Positions 1-10,800 of a stretch of DNA of 23,275 nucleotides are shown here, piece after piece. The notes below the pieces were generated by a model. It was not told the DNA's origin, did not search any database, and worked only from the letters and a program-made list of their open reading frames with translations. The translations under genes were made by a program, and so were the position numbers. The stretch lies in the NCBI GenBank assembly GCA_036897625.1, contig JAYMTA010000898.1, positions 1 to 23,275 of the forward strand. The letters run 5' to 3'. The DNA comes from Pelargonium cotyledonis (taxonomy: Eukaryota; Streptophyta; Magnoliopsida; Geraniales; Geraniaceae). Position 1 is the first letter of the stretch. Every line of letters starts with the position of its first letter.

Positions 1-136
1 CATCGTATCCCAATTTGGAACATGTAATGAATTCAAATATTCATCATCCATTTGAGGGTAATATGGGCTATTGGAGTTGTCAATATCCATCTAATATGAA
101 AATAAATCATGTTATCAGAAAACTATAACAAATTTG

Positions 137-415
137 GAGGTAAACGCACATGTTTATGTAGGCTTACCATCTGACCGATATAACTCACATTCAAAAGGGC
201 CCACCGATCAGACAGAGGTGACAAGCGTAGAGGTAAACTAACATGAACATGTCGGCTTACCGTCTGACCGGTATACCTTATATTTTAAAGGGTCCACCAC
301 ACAGACACAAGAAGCAGAGGTAAACCATAGGTTTACCATCTGATGGTGTACCTCACATTTTACATGATCCACCGCTTAGATACATAACTGTAATATAATA
401 AATAGTGAGGTAACT
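137..415. repeat. Threefold imperfect tandem repeat, ~90-bp unit
   Basis: Three diverged units start at 137, 230 and 317 (each with GAGGTAAAC), and a fourth partial unit starts at 407 (GAGGTAA). Periods are 93, 87 and 90 bases. Each unit has the order GAGGTAAAC, then a TTACC(A/G)TCTGA block, then a CTCACATT-like block, then a CCACC block, then AGA(T/C)ACA. Within each unit the GGTAA and TTACC motifs can pair as a small hairpin; in unit 3 the arms GGTAAACC and GGTTTACC are only two bases apart. No coding frame runs through it. It may be a small satellite or the subterminal repeat array of a DNA transposon; I cannot say which. Confidence 0.8.
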
Positions 416-649
416 GGTTCTATGAAATTTGAACCATCTTTGTGAAAATTTTAGACATTTAACATTAACATTATACCTTGAAACAAGCTTTCTTCTCTGA
501 AATTCCTCTGTCAATCTGCAACCATACTTCTGATATTCTTATCTTCTTCTGATATTCTTCGCTTCTATGGTATTTTCAGATCTCACACCAGTTATATTCA
601 TGGAGATTTCTGCACAAAATTGATGATAGTAGGTGGAATGGTTGGATGC

Positions 650-735
650 ATTGAAGACCAATTCATCAATAACAGAGAGAGAGCATTGAGAGATGGTTGA
701 AGACCATCAATTCATCAGAGAGAACGTTGAGAAGT
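650..735. repeat. Short diverged tandem duplication, ~46-bp unit
   Basis: Two neighbouring segments share TTGAAGACCA, then ATTCATCA, then AGAGAGA/AGAGAGAA and a terminal TTGAGA. The first starts at about 650 and the second at about 696. They differ by small insertions and several substitutions, so the duplication is not recent. No gene overlaps it. Confidence 0.55.
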
Positions 736-2880
736 GAGGGCAAATTGGAAAGGAAATATCATATATATTCAACAAGTAGAGATACCAAACAATTTTTTCT
801 CCAAAAAATGTCTATAAACAATTGATATAAATGTTGAATAGAGATACGAAACAAGGCCTAAGTACATTGCCATCCCTAGTAAAATTTGAAAAACCAACGA
901 ACACTACTAGATTGACTAGATACATGGAATCAGTAGTGTTGCTATATATATAGATCAATCAGTGTTGAGTTGACTGTTGAGCAACACTAGATGATCAATG
1001 TCTTCTTTGAATGTGTAAAAATACAAACTTTCTTTCAAACTCTATTATTTCTTTCAGTATCAAACATATGTTTAACCGTTGGGTGACATATGTTCTAATG
1101 GCATACAAAAAATAGCTCCAACTGGATCGAAGATACTGCAAAAGAGTCACCCGACCAACCACAACCAGTGTATAATTTTAAGACGCGTTCGCCGTCCTAA
1201 ACGCTGTAGTCTTAGTAGTCATTTGACAAATCGTCATAATTAATTTTGCCTATTGTGTCAATTTTCTACATTTATGTAATAAATATTATTTTTCCACGAC
1301 TTTGTAATTAAATTTGAATAATCGCGAAATAATTTTTTCGAGTCGGCTAAATCCGATGTCGCATCGTGTATTGAAACGAAAAAATTGTGGCAATTATTGG
1401 TCACGGCAAAGGGTATAAATTGTAATTTTCTTACAAAACCTGACCTGTGGAGTTCGAAACCTGCATTCCTTTTTAGGTTGGGTTTGGAATAGGATTTACA
1501 ACTTGAACTCTGCACGGAACTCAAATTGCTACCTCGATTCACATTATCAATCCGACTCAAAACCCGAATTGTTATGTCTAGCAGTACTAATCATGCGTGT
1601 ACGTAAAATTAAGATCCATATTGAAGAACATGATGGATCTGTGGTCACTCCTGTTTTGCAATAGTGTTAGGTTTCTATGGATATCAATCATGAGTTGTTG
1701 CGTACTTAACTTTTCAACTACACAACTAGCTAGTGTAGTTACTACAAATAATTAAACTCACACGAGTAATTAAGAGCAAAGAGACGGTGCAGTGTATGAA
1801 AATTAATTAATTAAATAAATATTAAGTTTGATAAATGTTAATTCACAAACCAAAACACATTGATTGTGATCATTGCTTCGGACTCAGTTCATTGTCTCCA
1901 CAACACCATCAGTACTGTTTTGGCTTCACATTAATGTATGTGTGGGGTTGGGGATACAACTGTTTTTCTCATGCTCTAACAGTATTTAAAAGGATGTTTT
2001 TAAGAGTTCAAGTCCACCTTTTATTTCATGGTTATATTTGTCAATTAGGTTATCTTTGAGTGCACATGGGCAATGGCGGAGCTGAGGATGAGTTGGATAA
2101 CGTAAGAATGACAATTTGACCTGATTCCGATGGGATCCTGATGTCCTCAATTGTCTAAACAGGACACGGGCCGGCGGATTGTTAGGCAAAATAATCCATC
2201 GATCGGCCGGGATGCAGGGTGGGATGGGAAAACTATAACTCGCTCTACCTTGAACCCAATATAATATTTATGTATTTAAAGAAGGGAAGAGAAACTGGAT
2301 ATATGAAGTAGAAACAATTAGCTAACGAGTGAAAAGTGACATTGTATTTATAATATTTCTCAAAAAAATAAATTGCACGTAGTTGAAGGAGATTTGTCGG
2401 GGAATTAAGTATATGATTATTCTATAGTATGCATTGAATTTCTCATTCTGAAACCATAATTCGAGGGTTTGATACACTCAAAGCTCTCGGGCATAGTGTA
2501 GGAGACGCAAAACTCTCATATGCCAACTTGATGTTCCAATTAGTATGCATTACAATTTACAAATAGATGTTCCGATAAATAGGAATTTGGATATTTCATA
2601 AGATCTCTAATTTTAAAACATAAAAATCACGACTTTCTTGCTCAACTGAGTCTCTTTCACTGAAATCAACGTACGTTATCTAAATCCGTAGTTAGAACCA
2701 CATCAACATCATGCAAAGTTAAGTGACTTGTAGCTGTGGATGACTCAATTTCAGTTTGCCACATACACACTATAGGTGTAAGTCCAAATCATGATCATCT
2801 ACAATTAGTCCAATACTCCAAATCCAATAGCAATAGCCAATAGTTATGCACTTTTTTTCCAAGTCTTTGAATATCAAATA
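736..2880. other. Intergenic DNA, no gene recognised
   Basis: AT-rich sequence with only short open frames (for example at 1258-1560 on the minus strand and 1835-2059 on the plus strand). These show no known motif, no splice-linked neighbour and no coding-like composition. A 9-bp inverted repeat, TAGTGTTGC at 934-942 and GCAACACTA at 981-989, is the only structure I noted. Part of the stretch may be decayed transposon sequence. Confidence 0.6.
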
Positions 2881-3034
2881 TCCATTTTGTTCATCACCTT
2901 AATTACACTTTTGCTTCTCATTCAGTGCACACATTGCAAACCCCATGTGTACCCACCCCAAGTTCCCCTCTTATACACACAAACACTTTGTGGCCAACTA
3001 GGGAACAACTACATTGAAGCCCACATTTGCAACC

Positions 3035-3042
3035 TATATATA
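3035..3042 (+). promoter_or_regulatory. TATA box of the SAUR gene
   Basis: TATATATA lies 120 bases upstream of the preferred SAUR start codon at 3155, placing the transcription start near 3065-3075 and giving a leader of about 85 bases. CATGTG cores, a known binding motif of PIF-type bHLH factors, occur close by at about 2944 and 3043. A link to PIF control is only inference. Confidence 0.6.
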
Positions 3043-3154
3043 CATGTGGTTTTGAGCTCTCACTTTTCACACACTATCTTTGGCACATTTGTAGGACATC
3101 TCTTGCCTCATGCTGCAACATCTTTGCCTTAGAATCCATCCCGCGGACGAAAAC

Positions 3155-3388
3155 ATGGCGAGCAAGGAAAGGAGCAGCAAGAGAGCCCCGAAGGGATGCT
3201 TCGTGGTTTACGTGGGGGAAGATTTGAGGAGATTTGTGCTTCCATTGGCATACTTGAAGAGCCCTATCTTCAAAAGACTGTTGGAGGAAGCTGCTAATGA
3301 GTATGGTTTTGATAGCCAGAGGAGCATTGTTCTTCCCTGTGATGAGTCCACTTTCAGGAGAGACTACTTGGAGAAATGCTCCTTGTAA
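3155..3388 (+). CDS. SAUR-family auxin-responsive small protein
   Basis: Single-exon gene for a 77-residue SAUR (small auxin-up RNA) protein. Known SAURs inhibit PP2C.D phosphatases at the plasma membrane, keep the proton pump active and promote cell expansion. The SAUR core is clear: APKGCFVVYVGE (11-22), RRFVLPLAYLKSPIFKRLL (25-43), EYGFD (49-53), and IVLPCDESTFRR (58-69), with the conserved Pro-Cys-Asp-Glu. An upstream in-frame ATG at 3110 would add 15 residues. I prefer 3155 because it has A at -3 and G at +4, while the ATG at 3110 has C at -3 and adds no family sequence. The tail after STFRR (DYLEKCSL) is shorter than in many SAURs. Lack of introns fits the family. The sub-clade is not assigned. 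Confidence 0.87.
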   Translation: MASKERSSKRAPKGCFVVYVGEDLRRFVLPLAYLKSPIFKRLLEEAANEYGFDSQRSIVLPCDESTFRRDYLEKCSL

Positions 3389-4239
3389 TTAAGTGCAGCT
3401 TGTATATTTTAGTATATGTATGTATGTACAATAACATTTTTGTCATCTAATTGAATTTGAATCATTTGTCTTCAATATGTTATGTTACAATATAAGACCT
3501 TCCCTTTTAAAACATTTCTCTTTTGTGGCCAATAAACAGTATTAGTCCATGACATTGGAGTTGACAACTCGGGTTTTTGTCAAAATTTGAGTTAGGTTTT
3601 ATCTCTGGTTCAAATTGAAAATGGCTAAAGTGGACCAAACCCATTAGATTTTTGAAATTTTGTCTGTTGGTCGGGTTGCGGGTTCACGCAAGTATGCCTT
3701 ACCCAACCTAAAAATTAATCGGATACATTTTGCGCAACCTAAAGTTAAACCCACGAAAACGTGAGACCTAAGAGTAGAAATGAATTCCTTTCCAAAGGGC
3801 AACAACCTTACCATAATTTTCTTCAAACTTGATAAAAATAAGAGTAGACATAAGTATCACCAATCTATTCAATAAACATGAACTGAATTTTCCTATCGCG
3901 AAAATCAGAGAACATAATGAAAATAAGCAACCTTTGCAAACGAATTTGCGAATTCTAAGGTGTAAGCACAAATACAATGCTTTTGAAGGTAGAACCACTT
4001 TCTATTTGTCTGGAGAAGTTAACCTTATAAACTTGTCTCTCTGCCACGTACTAGGTAAAAGAGATTAGACAAAAATCCTCACCATATAAAAAGAGTATAC
4101 TCTGTAATTGACTACGACGAAGTACAAATAATCAAAGCCGTTCCAACGTATATCCTTGGGTGTGTCAACTTTGCAATTCTCCATGTATAAGTAAACCTCA
4201 TAATGTCTAAAGTTTCTCTGCTCATGTCGGGTTATTTGT
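3389..4239. other. Intergenic region between convergent genes
   Basis: This contains the 3' flanks of the SAUR gene (from the left) and the P5A ATPase gene (from the right), which converge. TGTATAT and TGTATGTA motifs just after the SAUR stop resemble plant far-upstream polyadenylation elements. About 3555-3770 has repeated GGTT/AACC-rich phrases typical of decayed plant transposon DNA, but no terminal repeats are found. The short open frames here look like noise. Confidence 0.5.
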
Positions 4240-5340
4240 TCAAACCTTCTTCTTTTCCAGATTAGCTGTAGCAATCCGTTGTCGCTTCTTCCAAGCTGGG
4301 ACCTTACCAGGGAAGGCCCATCTCAGAAATCTTTCCCAAAAATAGCAACTTAGAAACATGAGTAAAGCCCAAGCCAAAAGCTTATCCCTCAACCCCGCAG
4401 GCAGAGGAACTAATTTGAGCCAATCGTTCAAGTCTCTGAATAGATCGGAGGTGATGATTGTGAAGAAACCAACAGCACCCAATAGTGCGTACTGAAATGG
4501 TTTGTTTTCCGAGATACTTTGGTTGAAAGGATGGCCCATGTAGTTCACTGCAAAAGTGGCCACCTGAAGCATCATGCTTACCATGTACGAAACTGTGTTC
4601 ACCAAGTTGGGGTGGAAATCGGAGTCCGGCTCAATGCACTCATCGGGCATGTGTTTCTCTGCCTCTTTCACAGAAGAAATCAGGAAGAAGAGGTGAATAG
4701 CAAACTGCCCGAGGAGGGAAAGTAAGACATAGGAGCAGAAAACATTGGGGTGAGGTCGTTCAGCAGAAAGGGTGGGAAGGGGTCGAGCATGCGAGATAAA
4801 TAGGAAAAAGGCGGCAGTGAAGACGCCACTGATTGTCGCCTGGATATCGCCGAGCTTGACACCATCCAAATACATGACGCTCAACACATATGCTGTTGCC
4901 AGGCAATTAAGGCCAAGAATCTTGAACATCTGGAGGGTAGTCACCAGAGTACTTCGACCCTGTCGAATTATGTCAGTTGTAGGGGCCACTGACGCATGCT
5001 TCGCCGTAAATGGTGATGCCATGGAGGCATCGCCGAGCTTGACTATAGGAGCTGCGCGACCATCACCCTCCTCATTCAGCTCATCCATCAGCTTCTTCAG
5101 CTTCTGTCGTTGCGCATCTGCAGCCGTTTGGTGGCGGTTAAGAGCAGAGTTGCTGGTAGGAACTTTGCTTTTTGAAGAGCCCTCCCCATTAAGAGTGATA
5201 GCTTTTGCTGCCGCTTCTGGTTGAGACTTCGATTTCTTCGACTTGACCGACTTGGTGGTTTCATTCTTAGATGTTTCTGAGGAAGATTTTCCACTTTGAT
5301 TTGGAGGCACCGCATTCAATAGAGCAACTCCAACATTAGC
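4240..5340 (-). other. PDR2: Last P5A exon: GALKQ/ANVGV junction, arm insertion and M5-M10
   Basis: This 367-codon exon is much larger than the other exons of the gene. It encodes residues 822-1187. First comes [10 protein letters not shown], the end of the P domain. Next is a charged, low-complexity stretch rich in Lys, Ser and Glu (832-920), matching the arm insertion seen in P5A structures. KLGDAS and APFT-like phrases follow, then the conserved [15 protein letters not shown] helix. The remainder is about six hydrophobic segments, including VLSVMYLDG and GDIQATISG. The opposite strand has a 150-codon open frame at 4772-5224, which I take as a shadow. Confidence 0.85.
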
Positions 5341-7839
5341 CTGCAACAATATATTATGTACTTAGAACTCTTTTTTCCCACTTGAAATATGTGACAGCAC
5401 TTCAGTTTTATTGGCACAAGAGAGATCGCTACCAGAAGCACTCTTATTTATTTATACGAGCACTCTTTCTAAATTGCAACAAACAACAAATATTTTCCAA
5501 AAACATGCTTTTGCCAACACTAGTTCATCAAATAACGAGGAACCCATGACTCATGAGTTGTAGTGGCATTACACAGAAGAAAACAGGTTAAACATAATTC
5601 AAAATTAATACAATGCATGAGTGTACTGAGATAATAGTTTATATATCTGATTCGGGAATTGAACTTCGGAAGAAAAGAAATCAAGCAAAGGAGTCTTCGA
5701 ACGTCTTACCTGCTTTAAAGCTCCAACATCATTGGTCCCATCCCCACACATCAACGTTAACCTTCCCACTGTTTTGAAGGTGGTCATGATGAGTTCTTTT
5801 TGCTCCGGAGCAACCCTAGCAAAAACCTGATCAATTAAAGAAAATATACACAAGTCAGCACAAAGCCAAAGTCAAAAACCTTTCTTTCAAACTAAACGGT
5901 TTAGGTTTGAACCTTCACATAAGGAATGACCCGTAGAACAGCAGCTGTTTGTTGCAACATTTCAATGCAGTCACCTCCAATACAGAGGTCATGAGTTTCT
6001 GATAGACCTTCCACCTCTTTCTCACTGAAATCATATACATTTTTTTCTATTCTCAGTCAAAAGGGTACATATTACTGCTTCATCACCCAAATAAAACTAA
6101 CATGGCATCGTAAAGATAAAAATGTGAACAAAAATGTTTAAAGGCAAAGATTCTAACGCATCTCAGGTAGGATATAGGGAAGATGCTTTTACATGTAACA
6201 AGAAACTTTACCTATAAGGAATGATCTCAGATTCATCTGGTGATATCCATTCATACCCTTTACCATTTCTTGCAGGACCAAGAATTAGTGTTGGTTTAGA
6301 AATAATATTCACTTGACCAGCAACATGGCAAGCCGTCAAAGCTTGGTCACCAGTAATCATTGCCTAAAAAAATCAGAAAACCAGGTCCCTTTAGAATGAT
6401 AATCTTGCAAACCACAAATCTAAAGAGTAAAGTAAGATGTGTGGATACAGACAAAACAAGAATCACAACAAGCAAGAATCCAGATCTTATACACATCACC
6501 AAAGTTTGGTGAAGCATGGCCAGAGGAGTTTCGACCTATAAAGTGGTCAACTAAGGTATAGGACTAAACAAGGCAAGATAAATTTCAATAGTGAAAAACC
6601 TTTCAATCATATTCATTATTAATTCTTTAACACATTGGACAAATGTAGTAGGTATTAGCAGCTTTAAGGACATACACTACAATGTCCATTTATTAAGTAT
6701 CTGTAAAAGTAATCGTGACAACGAAAAGAACAAAGGTGATCTTAAAATCCTTACCTAGAATACTTTTTTCCATAACCTCTAAACATCATTTTCAAATATG
6801 AGACGCCTGTACTCAACAAAAGAAAGAGAAAAAAATAACTAATCATATTGGCTCAATCAGTGAGAGGAGATCTAGATTTGCAGAAATGGGAAGTGGAATT
6901 GGGATGTATTCCCCCCTGAACTTCTATTTGATGTTCATGTTCCAAATCTTGGAAACACAATTATCCTGAGAATCTCCTAAAGCACCTCAAAAAACACAAG
7001 AACAAATGCCCACACAGATTCCAAAGTTTTCCTCCTAAAACAAGGAATGAATAACGTCGACCTTATCTTAAGATATAATCTTATGTTTCCCACTTTTATT
7101 TCATACTTCTGAAACAATCAAATCTATGAAACTGAAGTAGAACAAGTCGACCTTATCTTAAGACATAATCTTATGTTTCCCACTTTTATTTCAAACTTCT
7201 GAAACAATCAAATCTATTAAACTGAAGTAGAACCCAAATTTCAATATAAATATTAATAAACCGAAATACTGACCAAGGTGCATACAAAAACATATAACGT
7301 ACCAAGTCATGTGATGACCCTTTTAGTTCAGACAAAACAGCTGCTGAATCTGCCCTTATAGGACAGTTAAATACCTGAAATATACAATGAAAAAATGCAA
7401 TTCAAGCTGATCAGATATTTCAGCGTAAAAAATAAAATGTTACAAGAAAATTGGTAAAAGGCACAACAAAATCTGAGACCATTAGTGATTACCGCAAACC
7501 CAGCAAAAGTAAGACTACTCTCCACCATATCTCTATCCAAGCTTCTAGCTTCGCTAACCTTCAGGCAATGAACAGATAACAAGATAAATTTAAGACTAAA
7601 TACAGATTGAACATAATGTACATTTGGTAATAAAGAACTCACTTATGCATCCATTGTAATTGAAAACCTTTAAGATATGATCAAACTTGTACCCAAAATT
7701 ATTGCTAAGCTTAATTTCAAAACCAAATATTCATCTTTACAATATTGATACCATTACCCATAAGACCAAAGGTCAACCTCAAGTTGAAACTTAATATTTT
7801 TTGGGCCATAACATGAATTAAGAACACAACTAACATGTG

Positions 7840-7870
<31 letters not shown>

Positions 7871-10800
7871 CACACACTATATTGCAAATCTTCATTCTGT
7901 AGAAGTGCAAAACTAAAAAAAATAAAAATAAACGAGAACTATTCCAAATTATAAGATATTATACAAGGCCTAACAGCTACAAATAACTGCAAGGACGGAG
8001 CACCTGGAGAAGGAATTTAATCCCTACATGGTCTCTGTTTCCATCATTAGTACTGTTATTACATAATTACCATACAAAATAATGGTAACAGATAAGAATT
8101 AGTCCTGAAACCCAAATCACAGGTAAGACTACAGGAGTACAAATAATAATCAGAAAACAGGAACTCTTACTGTCATATCTGGAAGAGACTTGAAAGCAAG
8201 AGCCAGAACTCGAGAACCTTGACGTGTATATTTCTTGTAGGTTTCAACATATGATGGCGGCAAATCAGTAAGTCTATCCTGTATGGTTTCAGGTGCACCC
8301 TGAAAGACAACAACAAAAAAAATACTTACAGGACACAGTTGAGATATGCAGTTTAGAAACTCATTCAACAAGGTATTCTGTGGAGTGTGGAATGCTGCAG
8401 ACAATATAAGTTAAATATCACACTAAAATATCTGCAATGCAATCCGGTATACATGTGACAAGTGAAAAACAAATTGCAATATATGCATAATTCATTAAAA
8501 ATGAGGAGTTCAAAAGAGTGCATAGGAAACCAACGGACTTTGACAAAAGCAAAAAATTCCTCTTGAACACGGACAACTACTGCCATTCGTTTCAAGTGGG
8601 ATGCAAAGTGGTGTCTTTGAACAATCTGCACAGCATCACCTCCTCCCCTGCAAATCATAATAATATGTCAGATGACCACAAAGAATGAAAATATCTATAA
8701 CTTGTAGTAACTTAGACCTCTAGACCCTGGGGAACAATGATTCAAAAATCTTCCGTATCAGATTGCGGTACTTATGCATTTCCGAGTTAATGTCTTGAAA
8801 CAACCTTGAGATTCTAAGTAGAGAGAATGAGAGATTGAGTTCAAAATAACCCCAATGCTAAACTTTTTTCTAAGATGTAGATAAGACTGCAGGAAATCTC
8901 AACTGAATCAACTTAAAGTTTGATAAATGTCCAAAACACTTCTAAAAACCTCATTTGAGATTTCGTGGGAAATATAGACGCTTATACATAGTATCCCTCA
9001 CCTGAAATTCTAATATCATAGAAGAGCTCAAGCAAAAATGATACCATGGCGGCCATAGTATGGCCTATCCAAAAACTTTATCCCCTTCCCATTTTCTGAA
9101 TTTCCCATATTAAAAATCTAGTTTCGCTAAAACAACTAACACTTTACCAAATAAGCTATGCTATTCAAAATTGGCATCCACGACTAGAGAGTCAGGATCT
9201 TGTCAACTTCAGTAAAATAAGTAGGTTGAAAAATGACTGCAAATATATTAATTAATTCAAGATACCAGCGTACAGTGTACACTACTAGAGTCTAGAAGCA
9301 AATAAATGTATCTTACTTTTTGGGCATGGCCTTCTCATCAGATTTATAAGTCCAGTCTATTCCGTTTAGTGCAGCCTTCTCAAGAGGATCACCAACCTGC
9401 AACAATTTACAGATAATTAAATGCATACGGAAAACTAATAAAAGCTTTAAACAAAAAGATACAAAATTAGTTTTTATGAAAAAATAATGGGACTGAAGAA
9501 CTCTCTAAACAGCACGACTCTTTTCGGTCAAAATTAGATGTTATTTTTAAGCAAATATTGATGAGGGGAATTTTATTAAATGATGTTAATTTACCCAAGT
9601 TGTGAGATGCCCTTCGGGGAAACAGAGTAATTGGTTGTAGACAACTTGACATGGATCAATAAAGGAAGAGAAAAACACTATAGACAAAAAGTTCCTGAGA
9701 TTGAAGCCTAAAGCAGTTATTTCTACCTTCAATGTAGGGCAATGGCAATGAAAGCACCAGAACAGGAGTGATGTGATTCTTTAATATCGTATAAGCACAA
9801 ATATCAAGAGGACCCATCAAGCTAAATCTGGTATCACAAACATAAGGCCAGAAATGACTTACCAGCTTGTTATCTACAAAGACCAAAGCATGACAAGAAG
9901 CCATAATCTCCAATGTGCGGCCAGGCACTTTAGACATATCAGACTCTAAATCTGTACTTCCTGTCAACCCAACAACTCCACAAAACTCCTGAAAATAAAC
10001 ACACACACAAAAAAGTAAATTCATACAAAAAATAAATAAGAAAAAAGAAGCACAACCAGCAAGCATAATATTCTGAACTCGAACAGCATACCATGTCATC
10101 CGATGTAAGTGTTCCAGTTTTGTCAAAGCAACATATATCAACCTGAAAGAGATTTAAAAAATCAAGCAAGGCAAAATCCCAACCACCAGCACCCTCTGAA
10201 AATAAATATATAGACCATGGGTTTCTGCACAATCCCCCTTGCAAGGAGAGCATTTTCATGATAACTTTAGTATTCTTTACGAAAGATACTAAAAGAAAAC
10301 CCAAAATAAAAAATTAGGACCTTTCTTATAGTTTGCACTACCAACCTTGCCAGCAAATGGAATTCGAAAAGGTTCTGTGCAGAAAATTCCTCGCCGTGCC
10401 AGAGCAATCAGAGATGTATTAACAGCTATTGATAACTCCATTGGTAGCTCAGGCGGGCTCACAGGAGTAATTCTAAGTGAACAACTAAGAAAAAGCTTGT
10501 ATTTGCTCCTTGTTGGATCCTCTAGCCCCTATACAAAAAGAATCCATTATCAAAAGGCATTGGAAAAGCCAGTTCATAACAAAAATTTCAAACTGAAATC
10601 AAACATTTATCTACCTTTTTAAGTACATAACCAGCGGCTATTATAGCAAAGACAACTAAAAATAAAATAAATAGGCCGCTCTCCCAGCTGTTTGCAGTAA
10701 CCTACAAAATAATAGTAATTGGAAATTTATATTAGATAAAAGCGGGAAATCACAGTGCCTATTAAGGTGCTAACCAACTTTCAAATGAGGATAAAATGTC

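Noticed and set aside
934..989. Inverted repeat TAGTGTTGC/GCAACACTA as a MITE end pair
   Set aside because: Only 9 bases with a 38-base loop and no target-site duplication; too weak to call an element.
1258..1560. 100-codon minus-strand open frame
   Set aside because: Composition and sequence look random; no motif, no splice partners and no promoter signal.
2887..3132. 81-codon plus-strand open frame with a hydrophobic N-terminus resembling a secreted peptide
   Set aside because: It overlaps the TATA box and leader of the SAUR gene and shows no known peptide family motif.
3110..3154. Upstream start giving a 92-residue SAUR
   Set aside because: The ATG has poor context (C at -3) and the added 15 residues do not look like the SAUR N-terminus; the ATG at 3155 has A at -3 and G at +4.
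3555..3770. GGGTT/AACCC-rich stretch as a transposon
   Set aside because: The phrasing resembles decayed plant transposons, but no terminal repeats, target duplication or coding remnant could be shown.
4772..5224. 150-codon open frame on the plus strand
   Set aside because: It lies wholly opposite the conserved last exon of the P5A ATPase and has no recognisable domain; a shadow of a GC-richer coding exon.
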